The notes below the pieces were generated by a model. The model saw nothing but the letters and a program-made list of their open reading frames with translations, searched no databases and had not been told where the DNA came from. Shown piece after piece: positions 44,802 through 52,571 of a stretch of DNA of 64,000 nt. The stretch is from contig JAQWSU010000055.1 in NCBI GenBank assembly GCA_029243025.1, positions 167,478 to 231,477 on the forward strand, written 5' to 3'. The stretch is from Pirellulaceae bacterium (lineage in GTDB: Bacteria > Planctomycetota > Planctomycetia > Pirellulales > Pirellulaceae). How positions within the stretch are numbered: the first letter of the stretch is position 1; each line of letters opens with the position of its first letter. The position numbers were made by a program, and so were the translations under genes.

Positions 44802-45604
44802 TCGAATTAAGACAAGTCAGCAAGAGTTGGGATCATGGTAAGAGCTTCGCGGTTCGAAAAATTAATCTCAAGGTGGAAGCCGGCGAGGTACTCGCATTGC
44901 TGGGGGGCTCCGGCTGTGGGAAAAGTACGACAATTAAGATGATCAACCGACTGGTTGAACCTAGCGAGGGAAAAATATTGTTGAACGGTGTGGACGTTTC
45001 GGGCCAGGATGCGGTCACCGTTCGCCGGCAAATCGGTTACGTGTTTCAAGGGATTGGACTATTTCCGCATATGACCGTTGCGGAAAACGTCGGTGTGATC
45101 CCCCGCATTATGGGGCAGCCCTTGGCGACTTACCGTGAAAAAGTGCATCAATTACTGGAGCTGGTGCACTTATCTCCGAGCGAGTTTGCGTCCCGTCTTC
45201 CCGGGCAATTATCGGGTGGCCAAAAGCAACGGGTCGGATTTGCCCGAGCCTTGGCGGCTGATTCAAAAGTGATGTTGCTGGACGAACCCTTTGGCGCATT
45301 GGATCCCGTCACACGCGATAGTTTGCAGGCGGAATTTCGCAGTCTGCAGCAACAGTTGCAGTTCACCGCTGTGATGGTGACGCATGACATGGCTGAGGCT
45401 CTGATTCTCGCCGACCAGATTGCCGTGATGCAAGCGGGACGGCTGATTCGTGTCGGCACGCCGTCTGAATTGTTGAGAGATCCGGGCGATGATTACGTGG
45501 CAGCCTTATTGGAAACCCCCCGTCGTCATGTCCGTTTGCTTCAAGATTTGGAGGCCGGGCATTGTCAGGATAATTCATTGGATCGCTCCGGGGAGAACGA
45601 ATGA
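44798..45604 (+). CDS. Glycine betaine/choline-type ABC transporter ATPase (OpuCA/ProV-like)
   Basis: 268 residues. Walker A LLGGSGCGKSTTIKMINRL, Q-loop YVFQGIGLFPHMTVAENVG, signature QLSGGQKQRVGFARALA, Walker B VMLLDEPFGALDPVTR, H-loop VMVTHDMAEAL. The string KMINRLVEPSEGKI and the following VSGQDAVTVRRQIGYV are typical of quaternary-amine (OpuA/OpuC/ProV) ATPases. There is no CBS domain pair, unlike ProV or OpuCA, so gating by ionic strength through CBS is absent. ATGA overlaps join it to the acyltransferase before and the permease after. Confidence 0.93.
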   Translation: MIELRQVSKSWDHGKSFAVRKINLKVEAGEVLALLGGSGCGKSTTIKMINRLVEPSEGKILLNGVDVSGQDAVTVRRQIGYVFQGIGLFPHMTVAENVGVIPRIMGQPLATYREKVHQLLELVHLSPSEFASRLPGQLSGGQKQRVGFARALAADSKVMLLDEPFGALDPVTRDSLQAEFRSLQQQLQFTAVMVTHDMAEALILADQIAVMQAGRLIRVGTPSELLRDPGDDYVAALLETPRRHVRLLQDLEAGHCQDNSLDRSGENE

Positions 45605-47172
45605 ATAACGATCTCTGGCGGCGAATCGCTCAACAATTCGAGACCCTGCCGGATCGACTGGGCGGGCACATCTTTCTATCGCTCACGGCCCTGGCGATCG
45701 GAATGCTGATCAGCATCCCTTTGGGAGTCTGGGTGGCTCGACGGCCACGCGCCGAACAAGTTGCTTTGTTGCTGGCGAGTATCGTGCAAACGATTCCAAG
45801 TCTGGCTCTTCTCGCCTTGATGGTCTTTGCCTGGGGAACTATCGGCTGGATTCCCGCTCTGATCGCTTTGGTGCTTTATAGTGTGCTGCCGATGTTGCGG
45901 AATACGATTACCGGTCTGCAGAACATCGATCCGGCCGTCATTGAAGCGGCACAAGGCGTAGGTATGAACCAGCGGCAGTCGTTGATGTTGGTGTGTTTGC
46001 CGCTTGCCTTGCCGACGATTGTGGCAGGGATTCGAACGGCCAGTGTGTGGGTCGTTGGCGCCGCGACAATCGCACAACCGGTCGGTGCGACCAGTCTTGG
46101 AAATTATATCTTTGTCGGCTTGCAGACATTTAATCCGGTATCTTTGCTGTTCGGATGCGTGTTTGCGGGCATGTTGGCGTTGTGTTTGGATGCGCTTCTG
46201 CATCGATTAGAGATTGCCGCGCAGCAGCGAAGTCGGCGGCTGGCGGGATTTGTGGTCGGAGGTTTGCTGCTATTGATCATCTCGCCAACGCTCATTGGAC
46301 AACTTGAGTTGGCTGCCGGGAAACCATTGCCCCGAGCCGTTCGGAAAATCCCAGAGTCAACTCAACAACAAAAGTTTGTTGTGGGTGGCAAAGCGTTTAC
46401 CGAACAATACATCCTGGCGAATGTGGTTCGTGAACAGCTCGAGGCCGCTGGGCTTGAAGTGGAATTGCGAGATGGAATGGGGTCCGCCACAACGTTTCGA
46501 GCTCTGGAAACGGATCAAATCGATTGCTACGTTGAATATACGGGTACCGTGTGGACGAACTATATGCGCCGTAAGGAAATGGTGTCGCCGGTCGAAATGT
46601 TGATTGATGTGGCCAGCTATTTGAAACAGGAAAAGAATATTATCTGCCTTGGTCCGCTCGGATTCAGCAATGACTACGCCTTTGCGATGAAGGAGGCACG
46701 TGCGGACCATCTGGGTGTTCGGACTTTGAATGATTTGGCCAAAGTGAGTCAGACCATGAAAGGTGGGACCGATATTGAGTTTTTTGATCGACCTGAATGG
46801 ACCAGTGTTGGCCAAGCCTATGGTTTGGAGTTCGCTGAAAACGTGACGATGGATCCCACCTTGATGTATGGTGCGATCGATACGGGGCAACTGGACGTAG
46901 TGATCGCGTTCAATACGGATGGCCGGATAAAAGCTTATGATTTGCGAGTGATCGAAGATCCAGCTTACTCATTACCACCTTACGATGCGGTATTATTGGT
47001 GTCTGAGAAAATGGCCCGTAATCGGGCGGCCATGCAAGCGCTTCGACCCTTGATACAATCCATCTCGCCAGCCGAGATGCGTACCGCCAATGGAATGGTC
47101 GATATCGATGGGGACTCCGTTAAGCAAGCTGCTGAATATCTGGAAAAATCAATTCGCAAGAAACGCGATTGA
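45601..47172 (+). CDS. Osmoprotectant ABC permease fused to its substrate-binding protein
   Basis: 523 residues. Residues about 1-235 are an OpuBB/ProW-type permease: IFLSLTALAIGMLISIPLGV, VQTIPSLALLALMVFAWG, the EAA-like loop DPAVIEAAQGVGMNQRQSL, and VWVVGAATIAQPVGATSLG. Residues about 255-520 are an OpuAC/OpuBC binding domain: FVVGGKAFTEQYILANVV, TTFRALETDQIDCYVEYTGT, and FSNDYAFAMKEARADHLG. The permease-binder fusion is a known layout for betaine/carnitine/choline systems and tethers the binder to the membrane. Its start overlaps the ATPase stop by 4 bases. The transported compound is probably betaine, choline or a relative. Confidence 0.93.
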   Translation: MNNDLWRRIAQQFETLPDRLGGHIFLSLTALAIGMLISIPLGVWVARRPRAEQVALLLASIVQTIPSLALLALMVFAWGTIGWIPALIALVLYSVLPMLRNTITGLQNIDPAVIEAAQGVGMNQRQSLMLVCLPLALPTIVAGIRTASVWVVGAATIAQPVGATSLGNYIFVGLQTFNPVSLLFGCVFAGMLALCLDALLHRLEIAAQQRSRRLAGFVVGGLLLLIISPTLIGQLELAAGKPLPRAVRKIPESTQQQKFVVGGKAFTEQYILANVVREQLEAAGLEVELRDGMGSATTFRALETDQIDCYVEYTGTVWTNYMRRKEMVSPVEMLIDVASYLKQEKNIICLGPLGFSNDYAFAMKEARADHLGVRTLNDLAKVSQTMKGGTDIEFFDRPEWTSVGQAYGLEFAENVTMDPTLMYGAIDTGQLDVVIAFNTDGRIKAYDLRVIEDPAYSLPPYDAVLLVSEKMARNRAAMQALRPLIQSISPAEMRTANGMVDIDGDSVKQAAEYLEKSIRKKRD

Positions 47173-47182
47173 AGAACAAAGG

Positions 47183-47911
47183 TTACCATTCGTCGTGAAC
47201 ATGTTGGACGAATCGTCTCAGGATTTCGTTGGCCGCGGGGGTCTCTTGGCATTGCTGTCGGAACTCCTCGACGGAGATGCCAGCGATCTTGCGAATGTAT
47301 TTCGGATAGGCGATCACACGTTCCATTAAACCCCGTAAATCAAGCTCGGGATGAAACTGAGTGCAGTAAATCGGCTTGTCAGAAAAGCGAAACGCTTGGT
47401 GTTCGACTCGTTCCGAGAACCCGAGCCGAACTGCATCTAAAGGTAATTCGATAACCAGGTCTTCGTGGCCCATTTGGGCTGGAAAGATTGCTGGAGACCG
47501 GACAAAGATCGGGTCCTGATCGGCGGCCGCCGTTTTGGTGATGTTGATGGTGCCAAGTTCGGCTCGAGACAGATCATGCACGACCTGTCCACCGAGGGCT
47601 CGAGCCATGGCTTGAAATCCCCAGCAGGAGGCGAACGTTGGTTGGGAGCGTCCATGGATTTGCCGTAACACGTCTAAGATTCGCTCTAACCAATCACCCT
47701 CGCCAGCTGCCGAATAGTCTCCGCTGCCGCCGAGCAAGATGATTTGGCAGGCGTCATATTCCGCCGGTGCGGGTTCACCTGCGAGTAAATTGTGAACTCG
47801 GATGTCGTTCGGATTGCATTGCAGCACACGGGAGAAGCATTCGACCTCTTGATATCGCATCGGGTCTTCAGCGTTGCGAATTTGAAGCAAGAGATAAGGT
47901 CGATTCTGCAT
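47183..47911 (-). CDS. Class I glutamine amidotransferase-like protein
   Basis: 242 residues from ATG 47911. The frame continues 67 codons upstream, but that stretch has no family features. Conserved: IILLGGSGDYSA, the nucleophile Cys in FASCWGFQAMARALGG and the His/Glu in YCTQFHPELDLRGL, which complete a GATase triad. Stand-alone GATases of this size include GuaA-like or gamma-glutamyl-type hydrolases; RGLMERVIAYPKYI and a short C-terminal helical part do not match a specific one. It converges with the permease fusion gene with only 10 bp between stops. Confidence 0.85.
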   Translation of the reverse strand: MQNRPYLLLQIRNAEDPMRYQEVECFSRVLQCNPNDIRVHNLLAGEPAPAEYDACQIILLGGSGDYSAAGEGDWLERILDVLRQIHGRSQPTFASCWGFQAMARALGGQVVHDLSRAELGTINITKTAAADQDPIFVRSPAIFPAQMGHEDLVIELPLDAVRLGFSERVEHQAFRFSDKPIYCTQFHPELDLRGLMERVIAYPKYIRKIAGISVEEFRQQCQETPAANEILRRFVQHVHDEW

Positions 47912-48759
47912 GGTAAATGCCGTTTGTGCCGGTAGGTTCGGTGAGCTCCAGGTGGTCGACTTCGAGAAGTATAAGCCACACGCGTCTTTCCAGCGAAGGG
48001 GGTGCGACGAATCCGTGAATGCTTGACGTGATTGTTCAGCTCCATGCGAGGGCGGGAATCGATGATCGAAACAATTTGTCCCCTCTTCGAATCCTTTCTG
48101 GCGGTCACTCATTCCACTTTCGAATCAGGTGGTGTAGTCGATCGTACCCGTTCCGCACAAAAGTCGTAATTCACCCGACAATGAAGTGTTGGACTGTCGA
48201 TTGATCGTGCCGATTCTCAAAGCGATCTTTTCTTTGCAACACCGTTGCCCGACTGTCCGTAGTCGATGGAGAGCAGATTCGCTGCAGTGGGCCGCGCGAA
48301 AGCGTGGCCGCAAGGCTAGCTTGGGAAATTTCACGGCAAAGGTCGTGGCTGGAGTTTAATGGGGGCAGTGGAGAAATTCGCGCAGAACGCAAGGGTAGGG
48401 AAATTGCGATTTACTTTGTGCTCTATCCGCATCCTGGAACACCGTTGGTCGGCATGAACCAAGTGCATGCTCGCTCCGGACAACGAATTCGAGCCAGGGG
48501 GTTCAAAGGTTATCGACCTGTCTGATGCGTCGGATAAGCTTCCATGTCAATCAACAAATCGTGATTGGAATGGAGCGTCCTCCGAGTTGCCTGAATGCAT
48601 CAACTGGCGGTGCGATTTATCTTGGGTGCATTCGAAGAACAACTGGATGCCTGAGTCATAAACGAAGAGCGAGAAACCCTCAGGCCAGGTCGATGGTGCC
48701 TCCTGATTGCGACGATCCGAAGCAGGCTCGCTGTGGAGGAGGGAAACGCGAACGAGTTT
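47912..48759. other. 848-bp region without a recognised gene
   Basis: Only short overlapping open frames on both strands, none with domain features, signal peptides or a good ribosome site. The stretch may hold decayed coding sequence, regulatory DNA, or a non-coding RNA I cannot identify. Confidence 0.6.
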
Positions 48760-49005
48760 TTACGATACGCGGGCCTTTGAGCAAACCATGTTCGATAAAA
48801 TGGCCGCTAACCAGAGTCCCGCGAATCCAATCATCGCCGCATTTTTCCAACCGAAAAAGAGTGTCAGCAGCACGAAGAGCACGATGAAGGCCGAGGCGTA
48901 GAAGCGAAATCGGTTTGTTGTGCTCAGTGAGAGGATCGTCCCCCCAATCCAAAGAAAAGCGTCCAGGACAATCAGCAGGAGAACAACAAGGCTTTGATTT
49001 TCCAT
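48760..49005 (-). CDS. Small membrane protein, function unknown
   Basis: 81 residues from ATG 49005; the frame is open 40 codons further upstream. The sequence has three hydrophobic segments at about 6-27, 33-51 and 55-72 (SLVVLLLIVLDAFLWIGG, YASAFIVLFVLLTLFFG, AAMIGFAGLWLAAILSNMV), separated by SLSTTNRFRF and WKN. This hydrophobic pattern is hard to get by chance, so it is probably a real gene. No family recognised. It is alone between two gene-poor stretches and has no clear Shine-Dalgarno sequence. Confidence 0.5.
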   Translation of the reverse strand: MENQSLVVLLLIVLDAFLWIGGTILSLSTTNRFRFYASAFIVLFVLLTLFFGWKNAAMIGFAGLWLAAILSNMVCSKARVS

Positions 49006-49743
49006 CAGTAGGGTCACTTCACGTTTCGAGGTCGTTTTGCGTTTGCGGTATTTTGTCTCAGTATGCCTATCATAGCCAATCCACTTGAGGGAGAGTAGTC
49101 CGGGAGCGTTGAGAGCCTCGCGCACTGGCCTAATCGTTTGAACTCGGATCGAAGATGTGGAGCTGTTATTTGGACGGCAACGTACCTCTTGGCCGATTTG
49201 CAGCTCAGATGGCTGGCGCTGGATCCCTCAGCGATCAGGTGGCAGGCCACGACGAGCCAGAGGGCGTCGTGGAAGAGCAGGCGGCGGATCGAAATCCAAA
49301 CCGCTTATTGATCGATCCGTTGATAATCCTATCAAGAGCCGGGTAATTCGCGTTTTGCAGAACTCTCTCGTGTGCCGAGATGAGCCGTTTTAGGGGCATG
49401 CTTTGGCGAGGCGGAGGTGGCTGATCTGCCACTTGCGATGGCGGAACGCGACGTTGTTTCGTTTGTACCCCACAACGATGAGGGGTGTTGCATTTACGAT
49501 TCGTGGTGGTCCCCTCTTTTCGTAGTTTGGAACACCGTCGGGTGTCCAGTTCGCAAGTCGCCGACGGCGATTCAGTCGTTGGCCGGAGAAAGAAAACGAT
49601 CGCTACCGATTCACGCGCAATTGGTATGAACGTGACCTATATTTCATTCCGGATCTCATCTTCAATCATCTCTTCACAGCGCCCTAAGAGATATAGCGCC
49701 TTTGGCAACGCGTCTCTGTCAATTGTAGGAAAAGGTGCAGAAA
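49006..49743. other. 738-bp region upstream of the chemosensory-type operon
   Basis: No credible gene. Open frames here are short and conflict. It should contain the promoter of the 49744-61953 gene series, but no clear -35/-10 pair can be placed. A possible hairpin has GAGGGG near 49481 and CCCCTC near 49512. Confidence 0.6.
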
Positions 49744-50211
49744 ATGTCAGTGCAAAAGATCTTGGTGGTAGACGACAGTCACACCGTACGAGCAGTTGTT
49801 AAGTGTACGTTGACCGAGGCTGGATACAGCGTCATTACCGCGGCCGGCGGTGTAGAAGCCCTTGAGTTGATAAAGTCCGAACGACCGGCACTTGCCGTAC
49901 TCGATATTCGGATGCCAGTGATGGATGGTTACGCTGTCTGTGAGGAGATCAAAAAGCTCGGGGAGCCATTTCACCGCCTGCCGGTTATTTTTTTGACGGC
50001 TCTGGAATCCCACGCACTCGAATTGTTGGGAGATCAATGGGGCGCGTATCTTCAGAAACCGGTCAAAGCGCCCGAATTGCTGCGGGTTGTAAGTCAGGTA
50101 ATCGGGCCAGCCGACCGCCAGCTAGACTCGACTAGCGAGGGAGTGGCGAAAGGTGCGGAAACAACAACCGGTCTGACCGCGGCCGATGTGGGACAGACTA
50201 CGGTGAAATAA
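49744..50211 (+). CDS. Stand-alone response regulator receiver (CheY-like)
   Basis: 155 residues from ATG 49744; a GTG at 49735 is possible. A single receiver domain covers about 1-125: KILVVDDSHTVRAVV with the acidic pair, the phospho-acceptor D54 in AVLDIRMPVMDGYAV, the Thr in VIFLTALES, and the conserved Lys in YLQKPVKAPELL. The tail (about 126-155) is low-complexity Thr/Gly/Ala. No output domain exists, so it acts by protein contact like CheY. It opens the chemosensory-type operon and may be the target of the CheA hybrid at 52572-55418 or a phosphate sink (inference). Confidence 0.92.
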   Translation: MSVQKILVVDDSHTVRAVVKCTLTEAGYSVITAAGGVEALELIKSERPALAVLDIRMPVMDGYAVCEEIKKLGEPFHRLPVIFLTALESHALELLGDQWGAYLQKPVKAPELLRVVSQVIGPADRQLDSTSEGVAKGAETTTGLTAADVGQTTVK

Positions 50212-50225
50212 AAGAGACTTTGCAA

Positions 50226-50582
50226 GTGATTACTTCTGACTCAGCACAATTTGACTCCGATACAAAGCTGGCACTCTGGCGAAATGAGGTGCGCCAGTTT
50301 TGTGAAGAAACAATCCTGGAACTGCAAAAGGTGACCGCGACGCTTCAGTCAGATTTAGCCTCCACGCCAGATTGGACACCGGCGAAAAAGCAACCGACAG
50401 CAAAGAATCAGCCTGGTCAGTCGACTGCATTGACTGCATCGCCTCCAACGTCGCAGGAGCCAAAGGCGGTGGCGTGCGGTGACGACGATGTCGGCAGTTC
50501 GGAAAGTCGGTTGGAAAATCTGAAACGACAGCTGTCTGAAAAACTAAGCAAGTCCGATTCCAATCCACAAATCCTCCCATAG
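50226..50582 (+). CDS. Small hypothetical protein in the chemosensory operon
   Basis: 118 residues from GTG 50226 (GAGA 8 bases upstream); a TTG two codons earlier is possible. The N-terminal 40 residues look helical (WRNEVRQFCEETILELQKV). The middle is low-complexity Pro/Ala/Lys/Gln, and the C-terminus (ESRLENLKRQLSEKLSKS) is another amphipathic helix. No family recognised. It sits 14 bp after the receiver gene and 9 bp before cheW, so it is probably translated with them. A bridging or docking role between operon products is only a guess. Confidence 0.6.
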   Translation: MITSDSAQFDSDTKLALWRNEVRQFCEETILELQKVTATLQSDLASTPDWTPAKKQPTAKNQPGQSTALTASPPTSQEPKAVACGDDDVGSSESRLENLKRQLSEKLSKSDSNPQILP

Positions 50583-50591
50583 CAACGCACC

Positions 50592-51110
50592 ATGATTAAC
50601 TCGATAGGAAACGTGACGAACAGCCCGACTACCCAACGACCGACCGATTTGCAGACTTGCGAAAAGTACTGTGTGTTTGAGGTTGGGACCTCGACGCTCG
50701 GAGTGCTGGCAACGGCGGTTCGGGAGGTAGCGTTGCGACCGCAAATTGCCGCAGTTCCGGATGCGAATCACTTGTTGGCAGGTTTGTGTCATTTACGAAA
50801 TGAATTCCTCCCTGTGGTGAATCTTCTTGATTTGGATGTTGCTTCGAAATCTCAATCAGGCGGCCAACAGGTGATCGTCATAACTGCTGGGAATGGGCCT
50901 TGGGCCTTGCTCGTCGATCGAGTGATTGGATTGGTACCGCTGGAAGTATCCTTATCATCGGAAGCTGGTACGGCACTCGGCTGGACTTCTTCCGTCATGG
51001 GTTCAGCTTCCCATGATGATCGCATCGTTCAGGTCTTGGATGCCAATTCGTTATTTCGATATTTCGATGACGCTCTCAGCGTCTTTTGGCGTGCGCAGGT
51101 TACCACTTAA
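50592..51110 (+). CDS. cheW: CheW-type scaffold protein
   Basis: 172 residues. After a 25-residue extension, the CheW domain reads KYCVFEVGTSTLGVLATAVREV, then LLAGLCHLRNEFLPVVNLLDL, VIVITAGNGPWALLVDRVIGLVPLE and the C-terminal strand with RIVQVLDANSLFRYF. This is the SH3-like fold that links receptors to CheA. It would tether the MCP-like protein (next gene) to the CheA hybrid. It is in the middle of the operon, 51 bp before the MCP gene. Confidence 0.92.
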   Translation: MINSIGNVTNSPTTQRPTDLQTCEKYCVFEVGTSTLGVLATAVREVALRPQIAAVPDANHLLAGLCHLRNEFLPVVNLLDLDVASKSQSGGQQVIVITAGNGPWALLVDRVIGLVPLEVSLSSEAGTALGWTSSVMGSASHDDRIVQVLDANSLFRYFDDALSVFWRAQVTT

Positions 51111-51161
51111 ACCATGTTGTTAGGCGAATGTTTATCCCTTTGAGTCAAAGGAATTCGGGCC

Positions 51162-52559
51162 TTGAAAATCAGCACTTTCTTCATTTGCACACACGTTGGC
51201 GCTGTCCTGTTGGGGGCGATCCCTGTCGTGATTATTCAAGCGTTGAACGGCGGATTAATTGCCTCTGGGATCAGTCTCGTCGCTTCTATCGGGGTTGCGA
51301 GTGTTGTCGTCGGCCTGATGCTGCGGCGCACGAAGCAAAGTCTTTCATCGTTGCAACGGGCGATTTCCGCTGGCGATGCGAGTCATGTGGTGATGTCTGG
51401 AATCGCGGAAATTGATACCGCGGCAGCGGAGATTGGCGACCGATTGCATCGCTGGGCTGAAGCTGCTGTCACCACACGCGAACAATTTCGCGAAATAGAA
51501 CAGCTCGTCACGCAACTGACCCGACGTGGATTGTCAGCAAGCAGTAGTCGGACCCAGCCCGGTAATCAACTGCGCGAAATGCTGATGAGCATCACCGGGC
51601 AGGCGGACTCTGAACTCCATCAAATCCTGACATGCACCGAGGATATCGAACGCTATACCCGAGAAATATCTGGGGGAGCTGAGGACCAGAGTGAGGCGGT
51701 CAGTAAGACAACCACTTACGTTGAACAGATGTCGGCAAATATCGATTCCGTTTCGCACAACGCTGATGCGGCCCAAAAGGCGGCGATTGCGACCAATGAA
51801 TCTGCCAGTTCTGCCTTGCAGCAAGTTCGAGAACTCATCGACGGTATGGATCGCATTCGACAGCATGTCGAAGCGAGCGAGTCTCGACTTCGTTCACTGG
51901 GCGATCACTCCCAAGAAATTGGATCCATTGTAGAGACGATCAGTTCTATCTCGTCGCGGACCGACATGTTGGCGTTGAATGCTTCCATCGAATCCGTGCG
52001 GGCGGGAGAGCACGGTCGCGGCTTCGCGGTCGTGGCCGATGAAGTGCGGAAATTGGCCGAACAAGCAGCTCAGGCGACGCGAGAAGTTGCCGGGCTGATT
52101 GAGTCGATTCAGCTTGAGACACAGGAGTCGATTGCGTTGATGGCCGAAGAACGTGAGGAAGTTGAGGCGGAAGTCAGACGCGTTGGCGCCGCAGGTGATG
52201 CTTTGGAACGCATTAACCAGATTTCGAGCGACTCGGCCTCTCAAGTGAGTGAAATCACGAACGCAGCTCAGCTGCAACTGCAATTGACGCGAGACGTCGT
52301 TTTGGCCGTGGAGCGTATTTCCGAGGTTGCCAAGTCGAGTCGTACGCGAGCGGAGGAGGCCTGCTGGACTACGGGGACGCTAACGAAACTCGCTCGGCAA
52401 TTTAATACCGTGTTGGATCCGCTGCGACCCTCGCGTACAGGCGAGTTTGCCGGTTCACGAAATGCGCGTCCTTTGTCCACCACGATGCCCGTGGCGAGGC
52501 CCACAACCGATAACGATCGCGCGACGAACAAAATGGTCGATACAGTTCCAACGGCGTAG
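51162..52559 (+). CDS. MCP-like chemoreceptor without an external sensor domain
   Basis: 465 residues with a TTG start (AAAGGA about 10 bases upstream). Two membrane helices at about 8-28 and 31-54 are separated by only a few residues (ALNGG), so there is no periplasmic ligand domain. The cytoplasmic part (about 150-430) is the signalling coiled coil with the tip [20 protein letters not shown] followed by [17 protein letters not shown], which contacts CheW and CheA. The tip is a variant of the usual NAAIEAARAGE. No C-terminal CheR-docking pentapeptide is present. Input may come from the membrane, turgor or a cytoplasmic partner (inference). Confidence 0.92.
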   Translation: MKISTFFICTHVGAVLLGAIPVVIIQALNGGLIASGISLVASIGVASVVVGLMLRRTKQSLSSLQRAISAGDASHVVMSGIAEIDTAAAEIGDRLHRWAEAAVTTREQFREIEQLVTQLTRRGLSASSSRTQPGNQLREMLMSITGQADSELHQILTCTEDIERYTREISGGAEDQSEAVSKTTTYVEQMSANIDSVSHNADAAQKAAIATNESASSALQQVRELIDGMDRIRQHVEASESRLRSLGDHSQEIGSIVETISSISSRTDMLALNASIESVRAGEHGRGFAVVADEVRKLAEQAAQATREVAGLIESIQLETQESIALMAEEREEVEAEVRRVGAAGDALERINQISSDSASQVSEITNAAQLQLQLTRDVVLAVERISEVAKSSRTRAEEACWTTGTLTKLARQFNTVLDPLRPSRTGEFAGSRNARPLSTTMPVARPTTDNDRATNKMVDTVPTA

Positions 52560-52571
52560 AGGAGTTTACAC

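Noticed and set aside
47912..48112. N-terminal extension of the GATase
   Set aside because: No conserved residues; the GATase fold begins just after ATG 47911.
48304..48887. Two overlapping plus-strand open frames (about 73 and 120 residues)
   Set aside because: No recognisable domain, no good ribosome site, mixed amino-acid usage; probably chance.
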